A DNA stretch of 64,000 bases from Aplidium turbinatum (lineage: Eukaryota > Chordata > Ascidiacea > Aplousobranchia > Polyclinidae). The notes below the pieces were generated by a model. That model was not told the origin of the DNA and searched no databases. It worked only from the letters and a program-made list of their open reading frames with translations. Where the stretch lies: the NCBI GenBank assembly GCA_918807975.1, contig OU964934.1:10230001-10294000 (forward strand), given 5' to 3'. The position numbers and the translations under genes were made by a program. Of the stretch, positions 44,301 to 53,600 are shown one piece after another; position 1 is the stretch's first letter, and every line of letters begins with the position of its first letter.

Positions 44301-46338
44301 GAAAATCAGGAAACAAACTTCGGTAATTCAGACATTTAGAATCTCACACAAAATATGAGGTACTCACAACACAAACTGATAATCAATCTGCTTGAATGGA
44401 ACATTAAGGATATTATAAGTAAAGTCAAAGGTAGGTTGATAAGTTCTAAATGTATGCTGAAGCTTTCCATTTAGCTGTTCATTCTTTAACTTGGATCTAA
44501 CTTAAACAAAAATTAGGTCTTAAAAATTGCCCACCTAGTTTCAAACTAGGTGGGCAAAGAAAGGGCTAGGTGGGCAAGCAAAGGGACTAGGTGGGCAATT
44601 GCCCACCTAGTTTATATGTGAAAAGATGCTATGATGGAATAGTTCCCCGGCAACAAGACTTCAACAATAGGAAACTTCACGCTGTCAATCTGGGTGACCG
44701 GGCCTGCGTCAGTGATTCAAAGCCTCTACAAGTATGCGAAACTGCCAGGATTAAGCTCTGCAAGAAGCTTTCCCAGTCCGGATAAAGATTCAATCAATCA
44801 ATTGATTCAACGTCTGCAGTCGTATGCAATGTAAAAGTGACTGATTTGCTGCTTAGGTAATAATGTAGGCTTCTGCATTCTACTTTTTTAACAGACGACG
44901 GGTTGCTAAATGAAGAGCAGTCCATGTAATGCGTTGCTCAAGCGCACACCCCAGAGCAGAACTAGCGCTTTTTGATTGTACCTTTTTTCGTGTATCCCAG
45001 TCGGGTGAAGGTTTTCCTAATAACTTCGGCTGTTCCTTACTTTGCTGTTCTATTTGAATATGCCAAACCAATGATGGCCCGATGAAGCTTGCTATCAGCT
45101 TCTATTGACAAACTATATCTGGTCACTCCGTGTTTTATTTTGATTGCAACCCCTTTTTCAATTTTAGTTTCTTGACAATGATCGGCGTGAAGAGCAGGAG
45201 AGCAAATGCCGCAAGTTCCCGAAGGCCGACCGAGATGTGATTGAAGAACTGAAAGTTCGCAATCAACATCTGCAAGAGCTTGTGACAACACTGATGGAGG
45301 AAAAAGGAAAACTTGAAAACGAAAATAGGTAAAACTGATTGTTGCCCTTGTTCTTGCTGTAGTCGTTTGTTGAATTTCAACGTTACATAACGTAGAATTG
45401 TGCTGACAAGTTACCGAAGTTAAGATTCTCGCATTATTGATTGTATGATGTTTATTGACAAATTAAAATTTATGGTTGTTGCAGGTCCTTGAAAATTAAT
45501 GTAAAGGACTTGGAAAGTCAACTGATGAACAGATCTGGCAACACTGTTTCCAAACGTAAGTACTATTTCTATGCAAGTGAATGATGAAACAGGTTAGATT
45601 GTGCGCGTCCATGCCACAAATACCTGCAACGAGTGAACAGCCGTAAATTTGCTGATAAATGTTTGTTGAATTATCATGTAAGATCTAGTAGGCTATTGTC
45701 TATGGTGCTTGTTTGGTTGCACCTTCATTAGCAACCGGCGTTTTCAAACTTAACGGCCAGGAAAGTTTGGAATAAAATTTTATTTGGACTGAAGCAAAGT
45801 GTTCATGAAATTTGAAACGAAATTAAACAAAAAGATTCTAAGTCGAAGCAAATATACGTCGATTTCGAAGCCTCATAAAATAGTTTATCTTTGAATAAGA
45901 TGACGGCCGTACAATTTCAAGGCGCTTTTTACGTTCCGAGATTGAAGTGCATAACTAACTTAATCCATTGAACCAAAACAACGGTATTTTATATTATCTT
46001 TTTGTTTCGAACCCAAATCAATATGTTACTCTTGTTTTGCAGCATTGGGCAGTTTTACAGTCCCAGAGTTTATCCACGGCGGTGAATTCGCACAGCCACA
46101 GAGTTTCTTTCATTTCGATGACCCTCTCACGGTTTATCAGCTAAGCAAGGCTATGGAAGAGGACGCCGATGGAACAGAAATTCACCTGTCCAGTAATAAT
46201 GTGTCATCAAAGCGCGTGGTATCTCATCGCTCTTCCACAAACCACGACTCCCCCCCTTCAAATTGTACTTCAAAGGGTGAGGAGACCTCCAGCACAATTA
46301 TCACTTCGATTTGTTACCAAGAAGTGGATGACGCTTGA
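35273..46338 (+). CDS. NRBF2: NRBF2, autophagy PI3-kinase complex I subunit (first short exon not found)
   Basis: Coding exons found: 35273-35398, 39485-39554, 40885-41084, 45168-45328, 45485-45555, 46043-46338. All are GT-AG and phase-compatible: 924 nt, 307 residues plus an unseen start (human 287). The first two encode an MIT-type helical hairpin (ERQADQFLLNGDRKSAAQCY, human SRRADRLLAAGKYEEAISCH). The third ends in EREPDSLLQ and continues FLDND, matching human DRDPDTLLYLLQQK. The fourth and fifth encode a coiled coil (EELKVRNQHLQELVTTLMEE) like human residues in the 170-200 region. In vertebrates NRBF2 binds ATG14 through the MIT domain and dimerises through the coiled coil, promoting VPS34 complex I activity at autophagosome initiation. 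The C-terminal exon is Ser/Thr-rich and not clearly conserved. The identification rests on several short matched blocks in the right order. Confidence 0.88.
35518..35730. repeat. Foldback repeat (CCATGGCGACC family)
   Basis: It starts CCATGGCGACCTATATCCAC and ends with the inverted match TATGCAGGTCGCCATGG. GGCCTGTG words lie inside each end. Related pieces occur at 47295-47385, 48020-48182, 60464-60800 and 62335-62410. No coding capacity. Confidence 0.6.
36721..37035 (-). CDS. C-terminal domain of the GGGTCATTCC-element protein
   Basis: An open frame of 104 residues with YEPWIGLVKDISDEFGDYHV, VNFMHPHGPARIFYWPTSAD, KCWIDINNIVCIIETPS and GRCRYTISKND. The pattern (aromatic-Gly-Val start, FMHP.GP, F.WP, D.CW, R.Y.I) suggests a small beta-barrel of Tudor or SH3 type. 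A decayed version occurs in the other copy at 15026-14896. From memory, similar domains end transposon-associated proteins in cnidarians and echinoderms; I cannot verify this here. The upstream part is absent or lost to the nested insertion, so this is a fragment rather than a host gene. Confidence 0.6.
   Translation of the reverse strand: MNLSTSQNRHMCADCCIYDYEPWIGLVKDISDEFGDYHVNFMHPHGPARIFYWPTSADKCWIDINNIVCIIETPSMIASGRCRYTISKNDTIKLHRLCKNWSAQ
37262..37929 (-). mobile_element. CATAGGCGCCGAG-ended hAT-like element, truncated copy 4
   Basis: The plus-strand right end is CTCGGCGCCTATG, the inverted terminus of the element at 17968-18796. The two copies match closely over about 650 bp (for example TGTCTCCTCTAACACG in one and its complement here). 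The other terminus is missing. Confidence 0.8.
38941..39139. mobile_element. Foldback element (GCTGGTGTA family), intact copy
   Basis: About 95-bp arms: GAGCTGGTATACAAGTATCC at the left, GGAGACTTGTACACCAGCCC at the right, and TAGGGTGAAAC with CTTCACCCTATA nearer the centre. The whole 199 bp forms one hairpin. No coding capacity. Confidence 0.7.
39485..39554 (+). CDS. NRBF2: NRBF2 coding exon, MIT domain second half
   Basis: 70 nt, ending in phase 1, between TTTTAG and GTAAGA. It encodes CLPVLQMQYDFYVTQSLLKE, aligning with human LSLELQRDSHMKQLLLIQER. Confidence 0.82.
40003..40312 (+). mobile_element. SINE type 1, near full length, in NRBF2 intron
   Basis: A head TTAGCTCAGTGCATGAAGAG, a B-box-like GATGGTTCAACTCTCT, the central TTGAGCAACGCACTTAAAC and a tail AAGTATGCAAAACTACCAGT follow in that order, as in the copy at 7780-8088. 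Confidence 0.65.
40885..41084 (+). CDS. NRBF2: NRBF2 coding exon, linker and DPDxLL block
   Basis: 200 nt from the acceptor CATTCTTCCAG to the donor GTATTC. Its first two bases complete a Glu codon split from the previous exon. It encodes a polar linker ending IYARMSALEREPDSLLQ, comparable to human IQGIFDRDPDTLL. The ATG at 40917 is internal, not the start. Confidence 0.85.
41981..42674. mobile_element. hAT-type element (GGCGTAGCCAGG ends), 694 bp, innermost layer
   Basis: The left end is CATAGGCGTAGCCAGG. The right end, reverse-complemented, is CAGTGGCGTAGCCAGG. An exact 8-bp target duplication CTATGGCG lies at 41973-41980 and 42675-42682. G and C runs lie just inside both ends, and two further ACGCCACTGCA words occur at about 42550-42592. 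No transposase. Confidence 0.88.
43242..43439 (-). pseudogene. Transposon-encoded Cys-rich (DPDxFCYICG) protein fragment
   Basis: From the ATG at 43439 the minus strand reads MASSRRKWENDPDVFCYICG, then NFVKQAYLAYFKIHLGDQDK, an in-frame TAG where a Trp is expected, then APHTACKACVENLRR and a stop. CYIC with CKAC forms a C4 zinc-site pattern. From memory this N-terminal block is common in uncharacterised proteins of cnidarian and other invertebrate genomes. Here it lies inside a hAT-type element, which links it to a transposon. The stop and short length show decay. Confidence 0.6.
44890..44975 (-). mobile_element. SINE type 1 central fragment
   Basis: On the minus strand it reads GCGCTAGTTCTGCTCTGG, then TGTGCGCTTGAGCAACGCAT and GACTGCTCTTCATTTAGC, matching the middle of the SINE at 7780-8088. 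Confidence 0.6.
45168..45328 (+). CDS. NRBF2: NRBF2 coding exon, coiled coil
   Basis: 161 nt, ending in phase 2. It begins FLDNDRREEQ, then ADRDVIEELKVRNQHLQELV and TTLMEEKGKLENEN, a leucine-spaced coiled coil as in human NRBF2. Confidence 0.88.
45485..45555 (+). CDS. NRBF2: NRBF2 coding exon, end of coiled coil
   Basis: 71 nt, ending in phase 1. It completes the split Arg codon and encodes SLKINVKDLESQLMNRSGNT. Confidence 0.85.
46043..46338 (+). CDS. NRBF2: NRBF2 terminal coding exon
   Basis: 296 nt, with a TGA at 46336-46338. It encodes FTVPEFIHGGEFAQPQSFFH, then a Ser/Thr-rich tail ending ICYQEVDDA. Conservation with vertebrates is weak here. Confidence 0.8.
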
Positions 46339-46542
46339 TGCCTTGTTTGTTTATTTATTTAAAAGTATGCGCAATTGCTTCTGAAGTCATTTATTGGCGC
46401 ATGTCAAGTGTTCCAAGTGTACCTTTAAGTACTTTTTCTGCAAACACCGATGTGCAGTAAATTTTTTTATTTTCAATTTGAAGGAGTGCAGTTTGCCAGA
46501 ATTGCAGATTTTGTAATGCGGTTGTAGTATGTATTGTACTGT

Positions 46543-46548
46543 AATAAA
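46543..46548 (+). terminator. NRBF2: Likely NRBF2 polyadenylation signal
   Basis: AATAAA, 205 bases after the NRBF2 stop codon and the first one downstream. Confidence 0.45.
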
Positions 46549-49500
46549 ATACATATCTTGCAACTTCCTCATAGATATTCTGCAACTGAGGCATTTTCAT
46601 TTCATATAAAAGACATTGACGCAAAAAATACGTCATGGACGACAATAAAGATCTGCCATGGAATGTAAACGTAGTTCAATATAATTTCAAAATGGCACAT
46701 TACAAGAGTGATAGATTAATAACTGAACGACAAATTTCATCGAGCAATTATAATATATTGCACTTTTTCGATTATAGTAATTAAATTTATCTTACGATTG
46801 TGTGTCCGCTGTGTCGTTATATTAAGGCAACAAAGCAATCTGGCCCAATTAATCAACCAAGGCTAAGCTCCAATTGAAGGCTGCTGACAAGAACGGTGAA
46901 AATTCAATTCAGTTACATCATTGTCATAGAAAAAGGTAACATGGTGGCAGCAAAGCAGAAATTCTAAACGAATTCGAAGTTATAAACTTGAGGAGAAGGT
47001 TAATAACCAGAAACAATGCTGATGGCCCCCACCAGCACAAAGACTAAGGTTTTGCACTTTTTTTCAAAAGATCTTCTCAGACAATAACAAGAAAAGATAT
47101 GAAAAGTATTGTTGAGATTTGTGTACCGGTAGTGATAATATCCTACGAATAGAAATTCAAATCAGTTGCTCAGAAAAGTTTGTCCAGATCCGTAAAGCGA
47201 GGAATTAAAACAAATTACACATGAAAATTACGAGCAGACGAACTGATTCACGGTGAAAATATTTGACTTATAAAGACACAGAATTCATGTTGACCGCATG
47301 GCGATCTTTAGGCTATACACAAGCCATGACATCGTGCAGCTTCAAATTCGACTGAAGGCCGATCTGTCAGTAGCCAAAATCGCTAGTTTAAGTTAATACA
47401 ATTTGGGTAGAGACTAGAGAGGTAACTTTTTTGAACCATAAACAAACGTAACCCAGCAACAACACTACATTTAAGATAACAAAAACAATAAGCTAACGTT
47501 TTCGGCTAATCATACAGCCCTTTTCTAGCCTTTAAGAAAAATGTTTTTAAAAAAATACTAAAGAATAATACACTATCGCAAACAAAATATGAACAATTTT
47601 CTGAACAATTAATTAATTTCACCTCTCAAATACTTGACCCATTGTGCTGCGTAATTTTTAGTTGACAGTTTGTGTGAGCTAGTTAAGCAAGTTTCTCAAC
47701 TGTTTAGATTTATCCATATTTTGTTTGCGATAGTGTATTATTCTTTAGTATTTCTTTTAAAAATATTTTTCTTATAGGCTTGAAAAGGGTTGTATGATTA
47801 GCCGAAAACGTTAGCTTATTGTTTTTTGTTTTTATTAAGTTAATAGTTTGAGTATTAGTTAATAAATATAGTCTTTGTATGATTTTGAGCTACTTTTGTG
47901 CTATTTTACCGTACAAATAATGGACTAGGTTTTGGCACGTGCTGGTAATCCAAAAAGTGTCTGGCACCACTGGTAATAGAAAAAGATTTGTTATTTTTTA
48001 ACGTAAATTTAGGAGTTTTGCAGTGACTTGAGATTCAGTGATCGCACTTTGGCAAGTTGGGTTCTCAAAACCATCATTTCAAAGGGATATAAAGTAAATT
48101 TAGCTTAGATTTCAAAATCAAAATTACATCGGCCTTCAGTTCACACGTTGTCAAGGCCTGTGTATATAGATCGCTATGGTTGACAGTAACTAAGTTAGGC
48201 AATAACAATGCACGCTGTATGTACACCACACTTAACGCCCACATGATCACGATGAAATCATTCCCCATGTTCAAAGGCTTCTTCGATATCATATGGCGCC
48301 TTAAGGGGGTGTCCGAACCGCCGCCTTGGAGAAGTTGGCAACAATTTCATATTTGGGGAAAGCGAACATGAAGAATGGCGCCATGTGATATCAAATTAAT
48401 GCCACAAAAGAAAATCGTATAAGGTAATCTCGCGTTTATCCTTCGAACAAAAATTGAGGCTACAAAATTACATGCAAAAAGTGCCGTGTTGCAACAGCAG
48501 AAATAATTTTCGTTTTGCCTGCTTTGGCATAGTGTTTAGTATCGAAGGGAAGCGGTGATTTTAGTTTGCTTTATAAAAACAAAAACAAGCTAGCCGATAG
48601 CAAGAAAGTGCACAGTAATTTAAAACGTGTTCATTACATGCAAAGTAACTACAGTAGTATTGTATACGATCGAGTAGTCTACTATTTTTGTTGACCCAAG
48701 TTGCGAGAGCAGTGGTCGTACTATGAACAATGCGAGGATATTGATAACATGGGGGATTCTCAAAATCTGTTTGTCAATTTGCTATAAAAACATTTTAACC
48801 TTCGCGTGAAATCAACCTTAGGTTGCAATTCGGAAAAAATACAGAGTAAAAATGTCACCTAAACAGTTCAGTCTGTACTCGCGCATGTTCGACGGAAGAT
48901 GTTAGCGTTTGACATGGTCGTAGACAGCATCACTGTTCGCGGAAACTTCGTTACCTCTAAAATGAAAACAATGTTCTTGTTTATGACGTAGCAATTGCAT
49001 GAAGATACGTGATAATTACAAGAATCATAACGTACCTGGAAAGCATGAGGTTGAATTAAAAAAGGAAGTTATTAAGTTAGGAGTTCTTCAATATGTTGTT
49101 TCATTAGTTGACAAAATAGAGCTATGTAGGAGAGGTGAAGAAAAGTAGAAAATGCTGACATGCGATATTTTATTACCCCTTGGCGTAAAAAACTAGAGTA
49201 TCGCACCAATGTGAACAGCATACGAAAGAGAGAAGTATCGTTATATTTTGTACAATGTATGAAACAATGAAAACATACAAGCCGCCAGGATAAATCTTAC
49301 ATTCAGTTTTATGCTGGTAATTATATACTACAAAAAGTCAACCACGATTCAATGTAGTCAGACTTGGATTATTATTGCAAGTCATCACAGAGAAAAACGA
49401 GCATTAAGTTTGTAGTATGACGTCAACAGCTTTTGATTCAATGTAAAAAGGAGTGATTTCAAGCCAAGGTATTGGATGTTACCAAGTTATCTTTAAGCAT

Positions 49501-49650
49501 ATAGGACATAGGTCATCGGAACAACGTGGGTGGTTAGAAAAGCGCCGAAGTATTTTTGTTTGTACCAAGATCGTATTTAAACCAACAAATGATATTTTTA
49601 ATGTTCCTTTTAATGTTTGCACAGCACACCTAATCAAAATATGACTCAGT
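46549..49650. other. Intergenic region between converging NRBF2 and DOK genes
   Basis: No gene is recognised. It holds a foldback (47480-47832), CCATGGCGACC-family fragments (47295-47385 and 48020-48182) and a palindromic-family fragment near 49425-49460. The remainder is AT-rich and featureless. Confidence 0.4.
47480..47832. repeat. Foldback repeat with about 115-bp arms
   Basis: The left arm contains CTAACGTTTTCGGCTAATCA and ATACACTATCGCAAACAAAA. The right arm has the inverted matches TTTTGTTTGCGATAGTGTAT and TAGCCGAAAACGTTAGC. The loop of about 125 bases is unrelated AT-rich sequence. The family and target duplication are not determined. Confidence 0.7.
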
Positions 49651-49833
49651 TTTATTGTAAATGAACTAAGTTTCTATTTTCTTCGCTCAAAGGTTGAAAT
49701 TATGCCGTTCTCCATTACAAAAAAGAATCTAAATACGTGTCATTAGGATAATCAATGGATGTGCTGCTGCTGCACAAGGTCGTGGAATGTTTGACTTCAA
49801 CAAGGCACTGTTCATTTGCTCTTGCCTTTTTTT

Positions 49834-50193
49834 GGGGCTGTGGAGTCGGTGTTATTTCGGCGGGTCCGGAGTCGGAGTCGTTAAAAAAACATTCGACTCC
49901 AGTTTGATAAAAAACGATAAACAATACAGTTTTTTTGCAATACACTTTTTCAAAATATTGTTTCTTATTCTCTGTATTGCGCTCCAAACTTTTATTAAAA
50001 ATAGAAGCGTTGGTTCTTGTCAGTTTTGTGAAAGTCGCCGTTTCAACTTTGATTACAAATTTATTGAAAATCATTTTTAAAAAATGAAAAAGGACAAAAT
50101 TCCAGAAAAATCTGGCAACACTGATGCCGGAGTCGGCCCGTTGTAAACCAACGAGTCGGAACCGTATATTTGTCGCCCGACTCCACAGCCCTG
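49834..50193. mobile_element. hAT-type MITE (GGGCTGTGGAGTCGG ends), 360 bp
   Basis: The left end is GGGGCTGTGGAGTCGG. The right end, reverse-complemented, is CAGGGCTGTGGAGTCGG. CTTTTTTT lies on both sides (49826-49833 and 50194-50201). Repeated CGGAGTCGG words lie inside. It ends 118 bases downstream of the DOK stop codon. Confidence 0.78.
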
Positions 50194-50311
50194 CTTTTTT
50201 TTCTCCCTATCAAGGGCGTCCATTTGAACCACACTGAAGAAAAAAATCTTACACACCATTAAGCATACTGTATTGCGGCACTCTGGTTGTCACACATTTA
50301 GAATACCATGG

Positions 50312-50661
50312 TCACGCGAAACACCCACGCAATGCAAGTATCTTCCGTCTATGATTGATAAATAAGACATCACTAACATAACCTGACCTGGCGGAAAATG
50401 TGTTGGTCGTTGCATACGCAACATCTTCAGCAGAACAGGAGTCAGGTTTCCATTGTTGGGCGAAAGAAATTGAATCATAATCCGTGTGCTTTGCTGCAGC
50501 TGTTGCGCCGAGATTTAAATGACTGTATTGTGAAGTTAAATCGTCATCGAACGCGTTGTCATCAGTAGGAGGAACAGTATCCGAATAAACGGTATCTACA
50601 TCACTGTGGCCAAAGCTCGCAGGAATTTGTCTCGGTGGCTTTTTAGGTCCAGTACTTCCTC
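50312..50661 (-). CDS. DOK: DOK coding exon 9 with stop, tyrosine-rich tail
   Basis: 350 nt. It encodes PKKPPRQIPASFGHSDVDTV, then YSDTVPPTDDNAF, SQYSHLNLGATAAAKHTDYD, and AEDVAYATTNTFSARSGY, ending in a TGA at 50314-50312. An alternative donor within the last 80 bases cannot be excluded. Confidence 0.82.
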
Positions 50662-53600
50662 CTGTCAGACATTTTGAAATATTTACCTTACAACTCTTTT
50701 TGTACAGCCTAGCAGTTTTTCTAAAACAGGCGATGAAGCAATCGGAAATGTTTTTGCAAACAACAAGAAAGTGTCACCTGCAAGGGTACGGGGCTTTGGC
50801 TTGACGACTGGATGAGGTTGCACGTTCACAGGCTCATTGTATGTGTAGTCGTCGGGTTCACTGTTTGAGAAATCTCGCTGGAAGTCAAAGGGATCCTCAT
50901 AACCACCAGAGGGAAAGGAAACTCGACCTGGGGGCTTTCGATCGTTTGCCATAAGATTTTTACTGCAAGAATTTCCTGAACTTTCACTGGACGTGAAAGA
51001 GGTCCCTGTATGGTAAAACAGATTACGTGATTGGACGTCTGTTAAAGCAACGACATCTCTGTAGGTTTTTACAGTACATGTACAGTACATTGTACAACAT
51101 CAATTGACCAATCTCAGCTGGAACAAGTTGTCCTTCGATTTGATGCGTTGCGTATGACATTAATCTGCAGATGTTACATCAACAAAAAAACGACTGATCT
51201 GAACACTGCGTTTAGAGCATTCTTTAACGTGTTAGAAGAAATATACAGAAGTCCCCGCTTATTAAGCCCAAATTGTATAGGTCCTGAACTACTGCCATAT
51301 ATTCCTGTAATAGAAAATGTTTCCCGTTCATTAAGGCCTAAGGTCCTAAATCGTCCGGTCCCGAGATGGGCTTAATAAGCGGGGACTACTATTAATACCA
51401 GTTTATTGCTAACGTACTTGGGTGGGGCTGAGAGGCCAGTCTTTTCACATTGCTCTCTACTTCTTGGAATATCGCGTTGTACTGATCGGTTATGAAATAG
51501 AACATTCCTAAAAATACAAGACGAAAAGTTTGTTTAAGGGTTCATGTAACGTGAAGCACTTGTCCATCATAAAATGCTATCAATTCACATTACAACAACT
51601 TTCACATTACACATTACATTGGCTTTGCGCAAAGCAACAAAGCTTGAAAAGAAGACGTCTAAGCTTTGGGAAGATGCTTGAGACGTTCGGTCTACGAAAA
51701 ATACTACAAAAAAAAAACTGGTAAGTCAATATTACACTAAAAACCTTTCCATCAAGAGTCTCTAATTTCCCTGAATAACCCACTAGACTCCCTATCCCAG
51801 ATTGCTACGTCTACCAAAGCTTAAACATGCGACAAAGGAAATTTAAATTGTGTTGTAAAATGCAAAATGCACTGTCTTGAAATTAAGCCAAAAATTGGCA
51901 ATCATTTTAAAGAAAATTAAAGAATGTTACCTGGTCCTGATGGACATCTTCTCCCTGCTTCAAGAGAGAACTCTTGTCTATCTCGACCGTATCTGGAAAG
52001 CAAAATTAAGAACTCTATTTTTATAGGGTCTGCTACTATTCGGCGAGTCTGATTCGGCGAGTCCGATTCGGCGAGTCCAATTCGGCTAGTCCGATTCGGC
52101 GAGTGCCCTATTCGGCGATTTTTCGAAATTTTTTTAAAAAATTATCAGGTACCATAGCCTAATTATCATTGCCGCTTTTACATCGTTTTAACGTCGCTAA
52201 ACGTTCAAATAACTCCCTAACCCTTAAACCCCTAACCCCCTAATCCTTAACCTCTACCCCTTAACCCCCTAACCCTTAACCCCCTAACCCTTAACCCCCT
52301 AATCCTTAACCTCTTAATCGTTAACCCCCTAATCCTTAACCCCCTAACTCCAACCCTAACCTCTAACCCCAACCCTAAAACGGCAATGATAATTAGGCTA
52401 CGGTACCTAATAATTTAAAAAAAAAATTCAAAAAATTGCCGAATAGGGAACTCGCCGAATAGGGCACTCGCCGAATCGGACTCGCCGAAACGGGCCATTC
52501 CGATTTTTATAAGAGTTAAGCGTTTAAAATGGTGTTGAAAGGTTTTTACTAGGAACAGTGGAATACCTACTTCTACCATCCTAGTTTTTACACAAAGATG
52601 ACAATCTCAAGCAAATAAGCTATACCTAAGACTAAGAGTACAAATCAAACTGAATTAGTGAATTGTTTCAATCAGTAGCAATGAAAATAGCTGATTCGAA
52701 AGCACAGCTGCAAAATTTGTTAAAACAAAGTAAATGAAAGAAGTAAAGAATTCGGAATGTAAATAAATGAGAAGGAAATAAATCACAAAGAAAAAAGAAA
52801 GTGGCATTCCAATTTGTCAAATTAAAATGAATGGAATAATTATAATGCAAGAAAAAGTTTTCGATATTTTGGAACAACAATAAACTGGGACACAAAAAGA
52901 TGATAAGGAGTTTAATATACGTATTGTTGAAGCAAAAGCTGCTTTTCAGCAAATGAAATCAATATTGTGCATTGTGCAACAAGTACATATCTTTTTCAAC
53001 TCGATACAGAGAAAAGTGTTGCATTTATTCAATTTTTAAATATAGTTCAGCATCCTGGACAATCAACAAAAAAATAACTAAAAGAACAAACGGGTTTGAA
53101 ATGTGGGCGTTCCGAAAATTGCAGAGGATTTCCTGGATTGCCAGAAAAACCAATCAGAGTGTTTTACATCAAGTTAATGTACGTCATCATAAACTCTATA
53201 ACGGTTTTTGATTTTGTTTGCGGTTCAATAAAGCAACCTCTCTACCAAAATTGTAAAACAGTAAGTTGCCCAAAACTTAAACGTTTTCAGCAGGCTTGTA
53301 AGTAGCTAACTTTTCGTGCCACACTCATTAAAGCATATATACAAAGTACATTCATCGTGATGCAGCTATGGTGAACCAGGAAAACCAGTCATTTTTAAAT
53401 TGAAATCACGTTGAATCAATCTAAAAATGACGGGTTTTGCTGTCTGGGAAACAACTTCAATCACAACAGATTCTCTGTGACAAAACTTATCGATCATCTG
53501 CCTCAGCCCATATAAATCTGGCATAAGAAACTTATGGGGTTAGTGCAAGGGTTATTATGATTTGTTCACGATCCTAATATGGCAACCAGGCTTTAAGCTG

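Larger units (their letters stand above)
41534..44634 (-). mobile_element. hAT-type element, 3.1 kb, CATAGCATC ends
   Basis: Inverted ends CATAGCATCTTTTCACA are present at both sides, with subterminal ACTAGGTGGGCAA in multiple copies near the right end. An exact 8-bp target duplication ATGGAATA lies at 41526-41533 and 44635-44642. On the minus strand it encodes a small Cys-rich protein (43439-43242). The hAT-type element 41981-42674 is inserted inside. No transposase catalytic region is recognised. Confidence 0.82.
41464..44800 (+). mobile_element. SINE type 1, interrupted by a 3.1-kb hAT-type element
   Basis: The 5' part (TGCGCTTGAGCAAGGCACG, then GGACTGCTCTCCATTCAGC) is at 41464-41533. The 3' part (GGCAACAAGACTTCAACAAT, then CAAGTATGCGAAACTGCCAG) is at 44635-44800 and ends in a CAATCAATCAATTG tail. 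The tRNA-like head is missing. Confidence 0.75.
41433..44853. mobile_element. Palindromic element split by a SINE that carries two nested hATs
   Basis: The left half (CCCAGACAGCAAATCAGTCG to TTTTTTACATT) ends at about 41463. The right half (TTGATTCAACGTCTGCAG to GACTGATTTGCTGC) resumes at about 44801. Between them lies a type 1 SINE (41464-41533 plus 44635-44800). That SINE is itself split by the hAT-type element 41534-44634, which contains another (41981-42674). This is a four-layer insertion stack in NRBF2's intron. Confidence 0.75.

Noticed and set aside
46387-46645. Two minus-strand open frames after NRBF2
   Set aside because: They are antisense to the NRBF2 3' untranslated region and have no motifs.
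49715-50074. 119-codon minus-strand open frame
   Set aside because: It runs across the left terminus of the MITE 49834-50193 and has no recognisable motif; treated as chance.
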